Assembly: GCA_037178855.1 (NCBI GenBank)
Contig: JASJZC010000005.1
Span: 7,440,001-7,504,000 of the forward strand
Direction of reading: 5' to 3'
DNA from: Oscheius sp. JU75
Lineage: Eukaryota > Nematoda > Chromadorea > Rhabditida > Rhabditidae
Length of the DNA stretch: 64,000 bases
Under the pieces are notes generated by a model. The model did not search any database. It was given only the letters and a program-made list of their open reading frames with translations, and was not told the origin of the DNA. A program made the position numbers and the translations under genes. This document shows positions 43,469 to 58,455 of the stretch, piece by piece. Positions within the stretch are counted from its first letter, which is position 1. The number at the start of each line of letters is the position of its first letter.

Positions 43469-46240
43469 CCACCCTCCTCCGCTATTAATAATTGGCTCAT
43501 TATGTGCTTACCCCAGTCTGCACGGATTCATTCGTCTCTGTTGAATAAAAGGGCCACGCAAGCCAGACACGAGCTCTCCTATATGTTCCTCCCTATGAGT
43601 GACATTTAGCCAACATTATTCATGATGGTGTAGTTGGCTTCCTTTTTCGACCAGTCAGTTCTGTCGAGTTGAATGAGAGAGAGAGAGAGAGTTCACGAGA
43701 ACTTTGGGTTCTCAGAGAATGGACTCAATTTCCTGCTTGACACGGCCCAGTGCCACTTTCCACTTTTTGACGAGCTTCCATTCTTTGACTCCCTTCTTTT
43801 CGTCTCTCCATTGCTACACTTCTCTGTTGAGAACAGTGTTCTTTCATTGCCACAGTTAGAGAGCCTACTCAAACGGGAAAAGATGCCTCTCCTCGTGGCG
43901 ATCCTTCTCGTTCTAAATTTACTTATCGCTGCCCGAATTCACGCTGGACGCTCTTCTATAAATATCCTTTCGCGGTTATTCATTCCACGTCTATGAAAGA
44001 ATTTTTATCCGAATTCCATCCTCTACGTCGCACGGACATGGTTGTCCATCATTCCGGTGGTCATTCTTAGTCTCTTCCGACCCAAAAATATATCAGCTGT
44101 TTTGGCGCCTCGTCAAGTTACATTACCCACAATGCAATCTAGGAGCAGCGCGGAAAGTGGATTTCTAGTCCTTTTTTCCTGTCCTTGACTTCTTCTGCTA
44201 CAATTTGGATTGATTCCAGAGAATGACCAGAAAGTGATTCTCTCGTTATTGTTATGCAGGCGAGCCTCTCCATCTCTCTGACTTGCCTCCTCTGCCAAAT
44301 GAGGCAATAAATCCTCAGAGTCCACAGGATGGTGGCAATTCCTGTTGTTCACATTCATTATGTGTGAGACTTCTCTCACACGAGAGATGAAAAGATCCCG
44401 TTACTAGGTCTCTCGCAATGTTTTGAATCCAATTGGTCTATGCTACTGTCACTCATTTTACCGTTGTTAGGAACGATCTTCTTTTTGTTTCTCGTACTTT
44501 GTGCTTCGACTCAATACAAAAAAAATGATTTTCATTTTGCTACTGTAAGATAGAAAAAAAAATGTCACCATGTACCGTGGAAAATTTGCCGTACAGACAA
44601 TTTTGTGCTTACCCGGAGAGTCTCGTCAAGTTTGGTTGTCTGGCTTGCTTGACCTGACAATTCTTCCAAACTCACAGTCACAGCAAAAATCGAGGAGCAG
44701 TAAAGTCTAGCTTCAGTTCAGGAAAGCGTGGAACATTTCGGACAGGCTTATATCTATATTTGGAACGAAAACTATTCCCACTCAAACATTGTTATGCGCA
44801 TACTGAACACTTTACAGTTTGTGAACATGACTGGTGGGTCCCTTCAAATTTTTCCCGCTCTTTGCCAAGTCACTCTGTTTCCTGTTGCCTTTGTAGTTAC
44901 ATGGGTTATTAGAGAGGACTTTTCATTGGAAAAGTGCTGCTTATTTTGAACTTTTCTCGGGAAACCCTTCTCACGTTGCCGAACAACACAACGAGTGAGA
45001 ACAAGGGTGTTCTTGTTTCCTTCCGGCCAGTCGACCAGTTTAAAGTAGTCTCTCTCTCATCCGTAAACCGATCATCATAAGCTCTCGCCACATTTCCACC
45101 GCATCAGGCTTGTTCTTATGCAAACTCTTTCAGTCTGTTTGACGTAATGGAGCCAGTAGGGCCTCAGGACCATTTGGGGGCATCCACAATAGCCATTTGG
45201 CTAGCTGTCTCTCTCTCTCTCTTTCTCTCGTCTGGCACCCACGCCATTTCGAGCAATCGTAAATTTGGCCTATCGTGAGGCCACTTCTAGTCAGGGGGTG
45301 TCCAGGCGTCGGATCATTTCGAAGCGAGAGGGCTCCAATTTCAAGGAGTAAACACCCGGAAAACAGCTGTTTCTTTTATTTTCACTCTTTTTCTCGGTGG
45401 GAAACACATCATTCTTGACAAAACTCTAGATCAATCACTTCATTCTGATAGATGAACCACCGACCTTGAAGCGATGTTTCTTGGTAGTAGTTGCGGCCCG
45501 CTTTTATTACTAGTGTTATCTGCGACTACTTGTGGTCTTTTGCCTTCTTTTTAGCAGTATTGGTCACGTGTTTTTGGAACAGATTCAGAGAGTTCAGATC
45601 GTTGCCAATTTGCACCCTTGTTGACGCTTGTTTTTGTAGTCCACTACATGCAACTGTGGGTCCAAGCGTTAGTTTAGTGTCTTTTTTGCGGTTTACTTGC
45701 CCTGTGTCTCTCACTAACCGGACCCAATTGGTCCAATCTGTCGTATATGTACTGTTCTCCTTCGAACAGTACCAGTTTAACAATGATTATTTAAGAGCTG
45801 GTCAACATGTTTGATTGCTAACTTCGAGCCGATTGCACGTGGATTTTGCATCTTTTCATAGCTTTTCTGCTGTTTCTATTGCTGCTCTTGTTCGATCCGT
45901 ACCAGTCATAACTCATATTAACACTCTTTTGCAATCATCATTGCCAATGTGTGATCTTCTTGAGGGCTTGGCTGATCTTTACTATCGATTCGAGTCATGT
46001 TATTGCTAGTTCCGTACCTTTTCTTGCTTCTTGTTATGTACAATAGATTCCTAACGATCCAAGTTAATATGTGTTCTCCTTCCCAACAAGTGCTGCAGAG
46101 CGATGATCATTTGAGAGATGCCGGAAACATGTCAGACCTCTGTTCAAGCAAGAAACCCCCGCGATTGAGACAAAGAAGTTTCCGATGACCCTTGATCCTT
46201 CAAGAATGAGATCCTAATTCTGAATTGAACTCATTTTTCC
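43469..46240. other. Gene-poor interval with simple repeats
   Basis: No gene that I can support in about 2.8 kb. A 107-codon plus-strand frame begins inside a GA repeat (43673) and lacks features. Simple repeats: (GA)n at 43675-43691 and (CT)n at about 45209-45228. The right end is probably the upstream region of the gene starting near 46.4 kb. Confidence 0.4.
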
Positions 46241-46419
46241 CAAAGCATTGAAGCGGTCTTCAATGATCTACTGGCACTTGTGGGAACAACCAATTCCCAG
46301 TCCCCCAGATAGGAACATGCTGCCTCCTTCATCTATAATAAGAGTCACCTTTTCATCATCACCGTCGACGGGCGGCATTGTGTTTCATCTGTTGACATTC
46401 TTTGCCGTGGAAGACGCTG

Positions 46420-49400
46420 TGGTGGAGAAAAGTAAACCAAATGTCTTTGTTTCAGAAGAGGAAAATGTTCATCATTTGTCCGGATTCGTTGCGGAACGAG
46501 GTTCTCAGCCTGCTACATCCGTCTTCGGGCACCGCCGACGATGTTTTTCCCACGTTTCCTGTTCTGCCAAAACAGGTGAGATTACTAATACGGGACACCG
46601 AGAGTACTATTGTTTTTCGTAGCGTGATTAGTTGATTTACGAATCGAGAGTGTTGCTCACACATTGTATGAGAACTTTTGGATCATTCAGATCGAGAGGT
46701 CTTTTAGTTACGAGCAAGAGTTGTCTCACTCGTACGCTCTAAAAAATTCATGAGAAATCTGCTGTTTCTAGCGGTAGAGCTTTTCGGATGCTTCTGATTA
46801 GAATCAGAGCCTTGTGAGCTATACTTACTGGTTCTGTTTGTATTATCCCGAGTCCTCGAACATTCTCACCTGTTTCGTCTGTTTCGAGATCTGGGAGGAG
46901 ACATCCCTCTTTCCTATCCTTTTTACTGTATCGGGGACCGTGTTTCGTCATAGCATTGCATTCGTCTTCCATGTCAATTTATGCATTTTCCAGAAGAACG
47001 TCCTTGTGGCGACGGACAAAATCGACGAGGAGAATGTCCGCGCAGCTATTCGACACTTCATCGTCAATGTAAGTAGGCCTCTTCTGCTCACTCACGTGTG
47101 TGCTCCTCTCTCTCGTGTCTCTCCTGCCTAATAGGAGTTTGTTTTCCCGAGGTCCGCTAGTGCCCCTTAGTGGCTCCTATCCAGGAGTTACGTCTGTTGA
47201 CATCCTAGAAGAATTTTCTATTTCCGCTGCAGGGAAGAAATGCAGGATTCTCGCATTTTGAGAAGATGAAAACAATCCTTCTCAGGCTAATTTTTGCATG
47301 AGTCTCAGTGTTGGTCGGTGCTCCTCTTGCGTGTGCCCGCATTCATCATTGGCGGTCAGAGTGCTGAGTTCTCTCCTCCTGGGAGTCACGGAAAAAATTG
47401 CTTGGCCAGTCTGAATATCAACTGACCTTCCAGGCGTTCTGTTTCGAATCCCCGTGAGGTTGATCAAGAAGGACAGTTCGAGCCAGAGTCCTTGATATAG
47501 AAAGTTTCTCTTTAGCTCTTTCCGTAATTGCAGAAAACGTAGACTTATGTTTAATCACATTGAGCACCTGCTCTTACTAGCGAGGTAGCGACTTTTTTTG
47601 TTTATAACAAGATGCCTGACATTTCGAGGTGTCATTTTCCAAAGCTTGTTTGCTAACGATTATAGTAAAACACCTTCTGACAGCTTCTGTCTGTCCTATT
47701 CTGTCCTATTCCACAAGCAATTAGAGTCCCGTGTGGCAATTACATCCCGCTTTAGGCTATCTACACGCGTTCTTCTCCCTAGGCCGCCCACTCACGTACG
47801 CACAGCTTGAAAACCCTAAGCTCGCCTCACCGTCCCTCTGAAAATAGCCTCGCCTAGTTATCATAGCCGCGAGTATTGGGAATCGCTTTTCAATCTCGTC
47901 GGCCGACAGCGGCTCATTATGAGCTCGTTGACGAGGTGCTCAGCGCACTTTCCTTCTCCTTTTTGCATGTACTTTACTGATTGTGACGATGATAATTTTC
48001 AGGCCGACGGCTGGCCAAAACTGGCAATTGCGAGAAAGGACTGGCATCAACAGTCACTGAAGGAGATGGAGAACTTGGCCGATAGTGTGAGAGAGAAGGC
48101 TGTTTCACTTTGTGAGGCGGCCATCAACAAGGCACAGTGAGTTTCTACTTTGGCAAGAATCATAGAAATTCACTTTAAACTGGTCGACTGGAATAAGTAT
48201 ATATTCCCTCTAGACCAGAGATAAACTCCAGACATACATAATCTAGGCGACTACCCCATGGAGACTGGCGCGACGACAGATTGCAGCAGCTCGAAGGCTG
48301 GAAGGATGTACCTTCAGTCCAGTACGGAACGATGGAGATTGATCCAGCATTGAAGCACAATCTCAACGAGTTCTACCCCTCTTTCCAACCTATCGAATTC
48401 GGTGGTGGAGATGGGCAGCCAATCAACAGTAAACCACCGGTATATACTCATGCTAAGCATGGAACTGTTAACATATAGGTCCTTCACTGGCCTCCTGAGC
48501 CTCTGGACGGGGAGCTCCAAGTGATTCTCCGCATCACATTCCCAATTTCCGGACCCGACGAAAATACCTTCCGCGAGATCTGCAGGTGATTTGGCACCAG
48601 TGACTGATGAACAAGAAGGCACATTTAGAAATCTCCGTCAGTATGGGGATCACGTGTACGAGTGGACGTCGGGTATTCTGCTAACAACAGATCCCGTTCG
48701 GCTGCATGTGGAACGCGTTCGGCCAACAATCATCGAGCTCTCAGCGAGAATATGTGTTGATGAGTTGGAAGGAGCGGCTGCTGAGAAGCCTATGGCTCAA
48801 GTTTGTTTTTTCAAACCATTGTTTTTGAACAAGACAGATTGCAATGAATCGCAATTGGCGAGACCACTGTGGTTGACTGGGTGTAATATCCGGAATGATC
48901 TTGATAGTCCGGGGATTCAGATTCCTTTTCGGAGATTTCTGCTTTGCTTCGACCGAGCAAATTGCCTTCGTAGACTAACCGAGATTGCATCAATCTTTAT
49001 TAGTTCTTTGCTTTCAGGTGTGGCCCTACCTGGCTGTGGCACTGAAAGAGACCCTGAACGCCATTCAGCATTTGGAGCACATGCCTTACAACGTTAGACT
49101 ACCACCTTTCTCATTATCTATTCTTATTACAGATCGATTTGATCCCGTACGGAATCCAGTTCTACAAGCCAGAAGCAACTTCTCGAGTTTTTGATCTTGT
49201 TCAGTTTATGGCCACTGCTAATTCCTTCAAGAAGGTTGCTACTCGAGTCGACGGAACAGTTTTTGAGGTCGACGTGAAGCAACTTCTTCCAGGTTGTTTG
49301 TGCTCGGACCATTCTCATAGTCTTTTCAGATGGTCCATTCAGTTCAATGAGTCAGTTCCTGGCTTTGGAACCGACCAGGCAATCCAGAGCTAGTTCCATT

Positions 49401-49652
49401 GTGGAAGCTTTGTCCAAGGATGAGGCTACACCCATCGAAAATCCCGTAATTAACGGTGGAGGTCTTACAGTGGCCCACAACAAAGGACGTCGTGTATCTT
49501 TCGGTATGCCTACTATTGGCAAATAGTAATAAAGCTCAGGCTCGATCAAAATGATGAATGATCCAGCCGTTCCCGTTGTCAACGAAGTCGATGCTTTTGT
49601 GGACGGAATAGTGAAAGAGTCAATGAACATGAAAAGTCTCTACGTAGACTGA
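46420..49652 (+). CDS. Long unrecognised multi-exon gene
   Basis: No family recognised. A TTTGTTTCAG acceptor at about 46445-46456 opens an exon with KRKMFIICPDSLRNEVLSLL. Then come KNVLVATDKIDEENVRAAIR (46994-47070), KLAIARKDWHQQSLKEMENL with VSLCEAAINKAQ (48004-48137), an in-phase join to LPHGDWRDDRLQQLEGWKDV, VLHWPPEPLDGELQVILRIT, and FRNLRQYGDHVYEWTSGILL. Later exons have VWPYLAVALKETLNAIQHLE (49018-49090), DLIPYGIQFYKPEATSRVFD, and a C-terminus with GGGLTVAHNKGRRVSF ending SMNMKSLYVD-stop at 49652. No signal peptide or membrane segment, so probably intracellular. Introns are unusually long for this window (up to about 0.9 kb). The 5' end is unresolved; in-frame sequence at 46247-46400 (SFIYNKSHLFIITVDG) may be an earlier exon. 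Confidence 0.55.
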
Positions 49653-51291
49653 CGTAAACTAATGTCTAAACTGTTTGAACCCCTGTGATTAATTATATTT
49701 TGAACGTTTCGTTTCGACTAATAAAGTATTTTCCAGTTTCTTCTAGTTATATTTACAGACTGAATTGAATTCAAGTCCACCTAGCTCTCCTTCAGTTATC
49801 AAAAAATAAACTAGCTTGGACTATCGATCTAATCTGAAGGCAGCTGGAAAGAAGAATTCCTCTTGTTCTGATCGAAGTCGTCTAGGGAAGTCGTCCGTCG
49901 CTGATCCGGAAGGTGATCGTCGCCGCAGATTATCGTTCTATGGTGCAAATCCTCGTCCGGTGTAGACTACAAGTTTCTTTTAAAGATTTGAAAGACTTCT
50001 TTGAGCTTGTACCAGTAGGTTCATCAGCGTTCCGTCGAGAAGAGTCGAGTTCTGAGAGTCGTGGTAGTCTACTTTGTGGTAGGACTGCTGTCTCCAAGTC
50101 TCTTGATCGTAAGGTTGTGGTGGCGATCCTAGACTTCTTTACTCCTTCTGATTGTAGACTGTCTCACCTGGTCCTTGATAGCTGTACATAGTCGAGGAGT
50201 TAACGATGTAGAGAGCGACGAAAAGACGGTTGAACATCGAAGCTAATTGACCCCTCAAATCGAACTTTTAAAAGTGTTTTCAATTGCACGTTTCTAAGAA
50301 ACAAACTTTCGGAAAACAAAAGCTTTTTATTGTTTTCGCTCTGGCTTGCCAAGTTACTCGAGACTTTTGCTCACTTGCTTGCCAGATTGTTCAGTTTACT
50401 GTCGTCTTCCACTAGTCCACTGTCTCTACCTCGGCCCCTGCTTTTGTCATCTCAGGGTCAGTAGTTCCTACTTCTACTCGAAACAACTCTGCCTATCTGA
50501 TTTTGTCTCATACACCCCCTCATAACCTTCATAAATCACCGAACCTAGCATTTGGGCTTTCTCAGAACAGCTTACCGATAGTTGTCTTATAGTCTATTTC
50601 CAACCTCCAGCGGCACTTACGAATTCTTTAAAGGTAGAATGCGAAAGGTCTTGAGGAAATCACAGTAGCCCGGGCTCAGATTCGCTATTTTTAAGTGTTT
50701 ACAGCCATTTTTTCGTTGTTTTAACATTGGCATTGGATTCGGGGCCGAAGAATATCTACTTGACACCCATTTTGTAGAAAAATCTGCCAGAAAAACGCCT
50801 AAAAAAGCGTGGAAGCCGAAAATGGGGCTCTGCTCACATATTTTGGCCATTTTCAACGCTTTTCTTAGATATTTCCCCTAAATTTGTTGTCAAGTAGGTT
50901 TATTCATGTCTAGAATTCGGTTACACAGTCAGAATTTGTAAAAAGTATGCGGAAAATGAAGAAAGTTCAAAGTTTTGGAATTTTTTGTTCGCGCGCAAAT
51001 ACTGTGCCGTCAGCGTTCAAATTCAGGTGCCGCTGAACGTTGGAAATAGACTATATAACCTCCACAGTACCATCTCGGCCGAGCCTATTTGGTTTGACAA
51101 CGCGCTAGTAACTTGTCCGTTGTATCTCTTTGTTATGACCAGACCAGAGAAAGTTTGTCATTGTCTACAGCTCCTAATTGTTGTTTACACATAACCCCTT
51201 GGTCTTCTGCTCTCACACCTACTCTCAGAGCCTATCATTGGAGGAAATGGGCTCTCAGACAACTTTATACTCAAACAGAAATAGACACTTC
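49653..51291. other. Interval without a supported gene
   Basis: About 1.6 kb between the unknown gene and the thioredoxin 3' end. It has short frames, and two stretches near 50690-50720 and 50820-50860 share similar wording (CATTTTTTCG.., CATTTTCAACG..). No RNA gene or domain seen. Confidence 0.4.
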
Positions 51292-51726
51292 TTAGCCAGA
51301 ATGCTGAGCGATCTTGTTTCTGAGCTGCTCTTCGACATTTCCCTCCACAATGTCAATCTGCTGTTTGTTCTTGATGAAGATGAATGTCGGCATGACTTTT
51401 ATGTCGAAGCGAGAGACTATGTCTTCCTAAAAGTTCGTGTAGACCAAGCAAGTTTAAAAACTTACGCATTCATCAACATCAACCTTGAGGAAAACGGTGT
51501 TATGGAACTCTGCAGCCATTTTCTGAACAACTTTTGAATGATTCGAACAGAAAATCTCTCACGGCAAACTTGGGTCCCATAATCTTGCACGGGCCGCACC
51601 ATGTGGCAAAGAAATCAACACAAATCGTCTTGTCAGACTTGAGAAATTCGTCAAACTCGTCCTGTTAAAGGAAATGTGACTCAAACAAGACTAACTCACT
51701 TCATTGGTGGGTTCGTGGACGGCCAT
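51292..51726 (-). CDS. Thioredoxin
   Basis: Thiol-disulfide reductase. The exons give DEFLKSDKTICVDFFATWCG followed by PCKIMGPKF, the WCGPC redox site (about 51570-51650). Then KMAAEFHNTVFLKVDVDEC, DIVSRFDIKVMPTFIFIKNK with the cis-proline MPT, and EGNVEEQLRNKIAQHSG-stop at 51292. Two short introns fit phase. The conservative start is the ATG at 51726 (MAVHEPTNE). The frame stays open further 5' (RALTISSLPTHLSSSITSEG up to about 51855), which would add a presequence, but I found no ATG for it. Overall closest in plan to TRX-1-type proteins. Confidence 0.85.
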
Positions 51727-51869
51727 GACGGAAGGAGTATCTGGAGCGCTGCCTGGGCAACCGGACTGATATGGAATCAGCACGCCCTCGGAGGTAATTG
51801 AGCTAGAGAGATGCGTGGGAAGAGATGAGATTGTCAGAGCTCGGATAGCTGTGCGGACTTGAGAAAAAA

Positions 51870-52569
51870 AACGGATGTTCAGTCATTGTCACTGGAGAAT
51901 TTTTTCTTAGAGACTGTTGAGTCTACTCTTGGCTCTGAAGAAGTGGATAGGATTGCGCTTCTAAGATAAATATATGGAAATCACTATTGGCTTGGGCGCA
52001 AGTGTCTATGTAAAAACATTATTTACACTAGAAAATTTCATCGTTTTCCTTCATACGATGTTACCGCAAAAAAGTGAATCATTCTTTTGATCGTTAAGTG
52101 CATAAGCGCTTTGACAGAAGGCATAAGCGCTAAGAAGCAGCGCTTACAATCGATTTTTATAACGCACTTGCACTCACTTTTGGTGTCTTACAGTTTTCTA
52201 GCTGCATTTTCTTTGTCTAATACTGTATTCTTTCCTCACTGTCACAAAATCTCCTCTCATACTCCTTTCCACTAATCGTTTTTTTAGCGTAGACACCACT
52301 CTAGATTGTTCTTTACAAAACCTTTAGGGTTTTCCATTGGAAACATCCGAAACACAAGAGCTCACAGGTTTAGTTTTGCTCTCCCAGCTGCCGAATCCTG
52401 CCCTGGCCAGGTCCCGCCGCGATCCTCACAACTCCAAAAATAAACGCGATGCTCCAATTGGCACCGATCCAATTAGCCCCGCTTTTAAATTTACAATCTT
52501 CTCACTAATTTTCCTGCAAGACTTGAATACGAATTTCGATTTTTTCCTCTTCCAGGGTACCAACAAGAG
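51870..52569. other. Intergenic region between thioredoxin and hda-1
   Basis: Divergent promoters of thioredoxin (minus) and hda-1 (plus). Contains CATAAGCGCT repeated three times near 52101-52143. A TTCCAG acceptor 12 bp before the hda-1 ATG may be a trans-splice site. Confidence 0.45.
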
Positions 52570-55095
52570 ATGGCAGAGATTGTGGAGGTACCATCCGATC
52601 CGGTCCAGGACCATTCCAAGCGGGTTGTGTCCTATTACTATGACTGTGAGTTTAGTGGCCTTGTTCGGAAAGATATAAAATTTTCAGCAACAATCGGTAA
52701 TTATTACTATGGCCAGGGACATGTAATGAAGCCGAACAGAATAAAGATGACACATCATCTGGTACAGGCCTATGGAATCTTCCGACAGCTGGACGTTTAT
52801 GCAAGTCTTGTAATTTTTCTTTCCGGGAACCTGAGTCTCTATGTAAAACGTCTTTAAAGTTTGAATAACGGGGAGACGTGACCGTTTCCTGAAATGTCAA
52901 GGAGAGAAAGTCTTTTTGATCGAGTTTAGTATACAATAGGAACTATACTGTTTCTCTCTAGTGTTAATTGTTTGGAAACGGTATTGAGTTTCCTCCTATT
53001 ACATTTCCCTTTTCTAGCGCCCTCTACCCGCCTCCTGGGAAGATATCGCCCGTTTTCACAACGAGGAGTACGTCAACTTTCTCAAGGTGGCTACCCCGGA
53101 GAATGCCAAGAACTATCAGAAGGAAATGCTCAAATGTGAGTTTTTCCTCATATTTTTACCCACCCATTTTTTCAGTCAATGTCGGAGAAGATTGTCCTCT
53201 CTTCGAAGGTCTCTTCGATTTCTGTGCTCTAAGCTGCGGAGGCTCGTTGGCTGCCTCGCAGAAACTGAGGAAAGGAAAGACGGACATTGCTATCAACTGG
53301 ATGGGAGGTCTCCATCACGCTAAGAAGAATGAGGCCAGTGGGTTCTGCTATGCGAATGACATTGTAATTGCCATCTTGGATCTGTTAAAGAAGTTCAAGA
53401 GGTAGGAATTTTGAGATTCTTTTGTTAAGAGTAACGTTATAGAGTTCTCTACGTCGATATCGATGTTCACCACGGAGACGGGGTAGAGGAGGCCTTCTAT
53501 CACACCAACAGAGTCATGACCGTCTCATTTCACAAGTATGGAGACTTCTTCCCGGGAACTGGAGCTGTTCTGGTTAGTCTTTTCGCAAAGTTTATCTGTT
53601 ACCACCAGTAACAATTTGAGCAAAATTGAGTGATAGTTCCCTTGTTAATGTTTGTGCTATTGAATAGTGGTTGTGAAATACCACCATGACAGAACAGTTA
53701 GTATCCTTGTTGGCTTGGTCGGCTTGGTTGGGACAGCTCACCGAGCAGGGCGATCTGCATTTTTATTACAAATATCTTGAGAGAACTCCTCAGAGAAAAG
53801 AAGTGTCGAGCTTAGCAAAGTTGCTCTTTTCAGAAAGTGAGAAGTTCTCAAACATTCAGATTTTTCAGGATCGAGGAGTTGGAGACGGCAAAGGCTATGC
53901 CGTCAATGTTCCACTCCGCTCCGGCATCACCGACGACATTTATCAGAGTCTCTTTGTCCCGGTGAGTTCTCACAAATGTTTTTGACTAACATCCTTCCCA
54001 GATCATGCAAAAAGTCATGGAACGCTACGCTCCTGAGGCTGTCGTCCTCCAATGCGGGGCTGACTCTCTAACCGGAGACCGACTTGGTGTCTTCAATATG
54101 ACCATCAAGGGTCACGGAGAATGTGTCTCGTTCTTCCGCAAATATAACGTCCCTCTAATGATCTTGGGAGGAGGAGGCTACACGCCGAAGAATGTAGCTC
54201 GTTGCTGGGCCTACGAAACAGCTCTAGCGCTGGGAAAAGAGCTCTCTGACGGTAAGGGCGAGGAAAAACCAAATCTACGCGATCTTGCAGAACTGCCTTA
54301 CAATGACTTCTTCGAGTATTACGGGCCGGCTTACAAGCTGTTCTGGGACAAAACGAACATTGTCAACGAGAACTCCGCCAAGTATCTGGAGAGAATACAG
54401 TGAGGCTTTGTTACGAATCTTTGAAGAACAGCGTATTTCAGGGAAGTCGTGTGTCGGGAACTGAAAAAGCTAGAATTCGTGCCAAGTGTTCAGATGCAGA
54501 GTGAGTTTTTATTTGTTTCATCCATTCCTACTGCTCAAAGAACGTATCGAAAAATACTGCTAGGGATTGCCTGAGAAGTCAGTATGGGAGTGATACGAAA
54601 GACCCAAGGCGGCATTGAAAGTGTGCAGATAACAGAACGACTGAACGCGAGAAAAAATGAAAGGTTCATCTTGCACCAACAAGGGAAACTCCTAAAACTT
54701 GGAGAGGATGCCAGTTCTTTGCTGGGTTACTCATGGGTAGTCGGGGTCTACCCTTTTTTCATGTCAAGTTTTCCAACGGAAACGACCACTCTTTCGACAC
54801 ACCTACCCAGAGTCAAAAGCTCCAAACTTGAAATTGCTATTTCACACAACAACAATCTCATTTTTCAGCAATAGCCGACGACGACCTCGAGATCCTCAAT
54901 GATCGATCTCTCGGTGTCGACATCTCCAATCCAGACAAACGCTTGCCAAGTAAGTTTTCCTTCATTTATCAACTAATCATCCAATTTTCAGCGGCAGTAA
55001 CTGATGCAATGGTCGCAGATTCTGGCGAGTACTTCGAGGGTGAGAACGAGAACCAAGGTAGGAACGAGCACGACCCGACGGGAGGAGCCCAGTGA
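52570..55095 (+). CDS. hda-1: Class I histone deacetylase
   Basis: Zinc-dependent lysine deacetylase of HDAC1/2 type, nuclear, the catalytic core of NuRD/Sin3-like complexes. The start at 52570 gives [20 protein letters not shown], then the N-terminal HDAC block [20 protein letters not shown]. Catalytic-site motifs are all present: [20 protein letters not shown] with the tandem His, [16 protein letters not shown] with the zinc Asp/His, [28 protein letters not shown] with the second zinc Asp, and [20 protein letters not shown] with the catalytic-loop GGGGY. The tail is short and acidic, ending at 55095. About ten exons; introns near 53573-53868 and 54503-54868 are long. Expected length for the family. 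Confidence 0.94.
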
Positions 55096-56077
55096 TTTAT
55101 GAACAAAACGGACAGTTCACTTCTTATTGAACTCTATCTTCTCTAACCCCTAATTTATCAACTGTGACAATCACTGATTGTACGTGTTTTTCCCCTGTTT
55201 TTTGTATTAGCGAGTCGATCTCATTGCGAGTTGTATAATGTTCCACTTCCAAATGAAAACTTGTAACACTTCAAAACAATTTTTTTCAAGGACAGAAGTA
55301 CAAATGGCTGCAATTCTCCATTGGAACCCGAGGAACAGTTCCCATTAGCTGGATCGTTTACTGCCCATCTTATTTGTTCCTCTAATTACGCTGACCTGGT
55401 TCCGATACAAGGAGGACCGCGTCCGGAGCCAGTGCAAGTGATCCACATATTGATTGCTCGCTCCCTTTCTAAGGAGATTAGGATGTGTATAATACTTGAA
55501 TTTTTTAAACTAGAATTAACTTCGAAAGCTACAAAAGCTGGAAAGTTCGACCGCTACGCTTCATAGTTTTCGCTTCAATATCGGCCGTGGAAGCGATCAT
55601 TAATCAGTTCAACTCATTCCGTTTTTAACTTCTGCCTCTCTCGAATTCCTCTAGTTTTCTTTTGAAAGGTCAGCAGACGGCTTCTTCGTTTCAATACCTG
55701 CTCTATCGCCAATCGTTCAGGGCGCGATGTTAAATTTTTTGAAATGACTTTTTCTTTAGTACTTAACCTTAGTTTTTCTTGATCTAATAAAACTAATAAC
55801 GGTCGCGAAACGTAAACCATCTGAAATGATTTATTGAACTTCCAGGAACTTGAGATTTCGTCCTTTTGCTGTTTTCTCGTAATTACAAAGTTTCAAATTT
55901 TCTCCGGAGTTGCTAAGACCTGATACTAAAAACTTGCTTTTCTGTTTCTATGTTGTTCATCTTTCGGGACATGTCCGTAAAAGCGAGGGTGTTCCATTGA
56001 TTTTCTGCTTTTCCAACCTCGCTTTTTGCTCTCTATTCATTTTTCCTCTTCACACTCCTTTTTACAGAAATTATATC
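55096..56077. other. Intergenic region between hda-1 and pig-1
   Basis: No convincing gene. About 980 bp separates the two same-strand genes, too far for a typical nematode operon. A TTTTTACAG acceptor 11 bp before the pig-1 ATG (about 56059-56067) is a plausible trans-splice site. Confidence 0.5.

Positions 56078-58455
<2,378 letters not shown>

Noticed and set aside
43673..43996. 107-codon plus-strand frame starting in a GA repeat
   Set aside because: The start lies in a microsatellite, there is no splice or domain support, and the hydrophobic end looks incidental.
47420..47470. TTCGAAT stretch resembling a tRNA T-loop
   Set aside because: The flanking five bases on each side do not pair, and no acceptor, D or anticodon arms are found within 80 bp.
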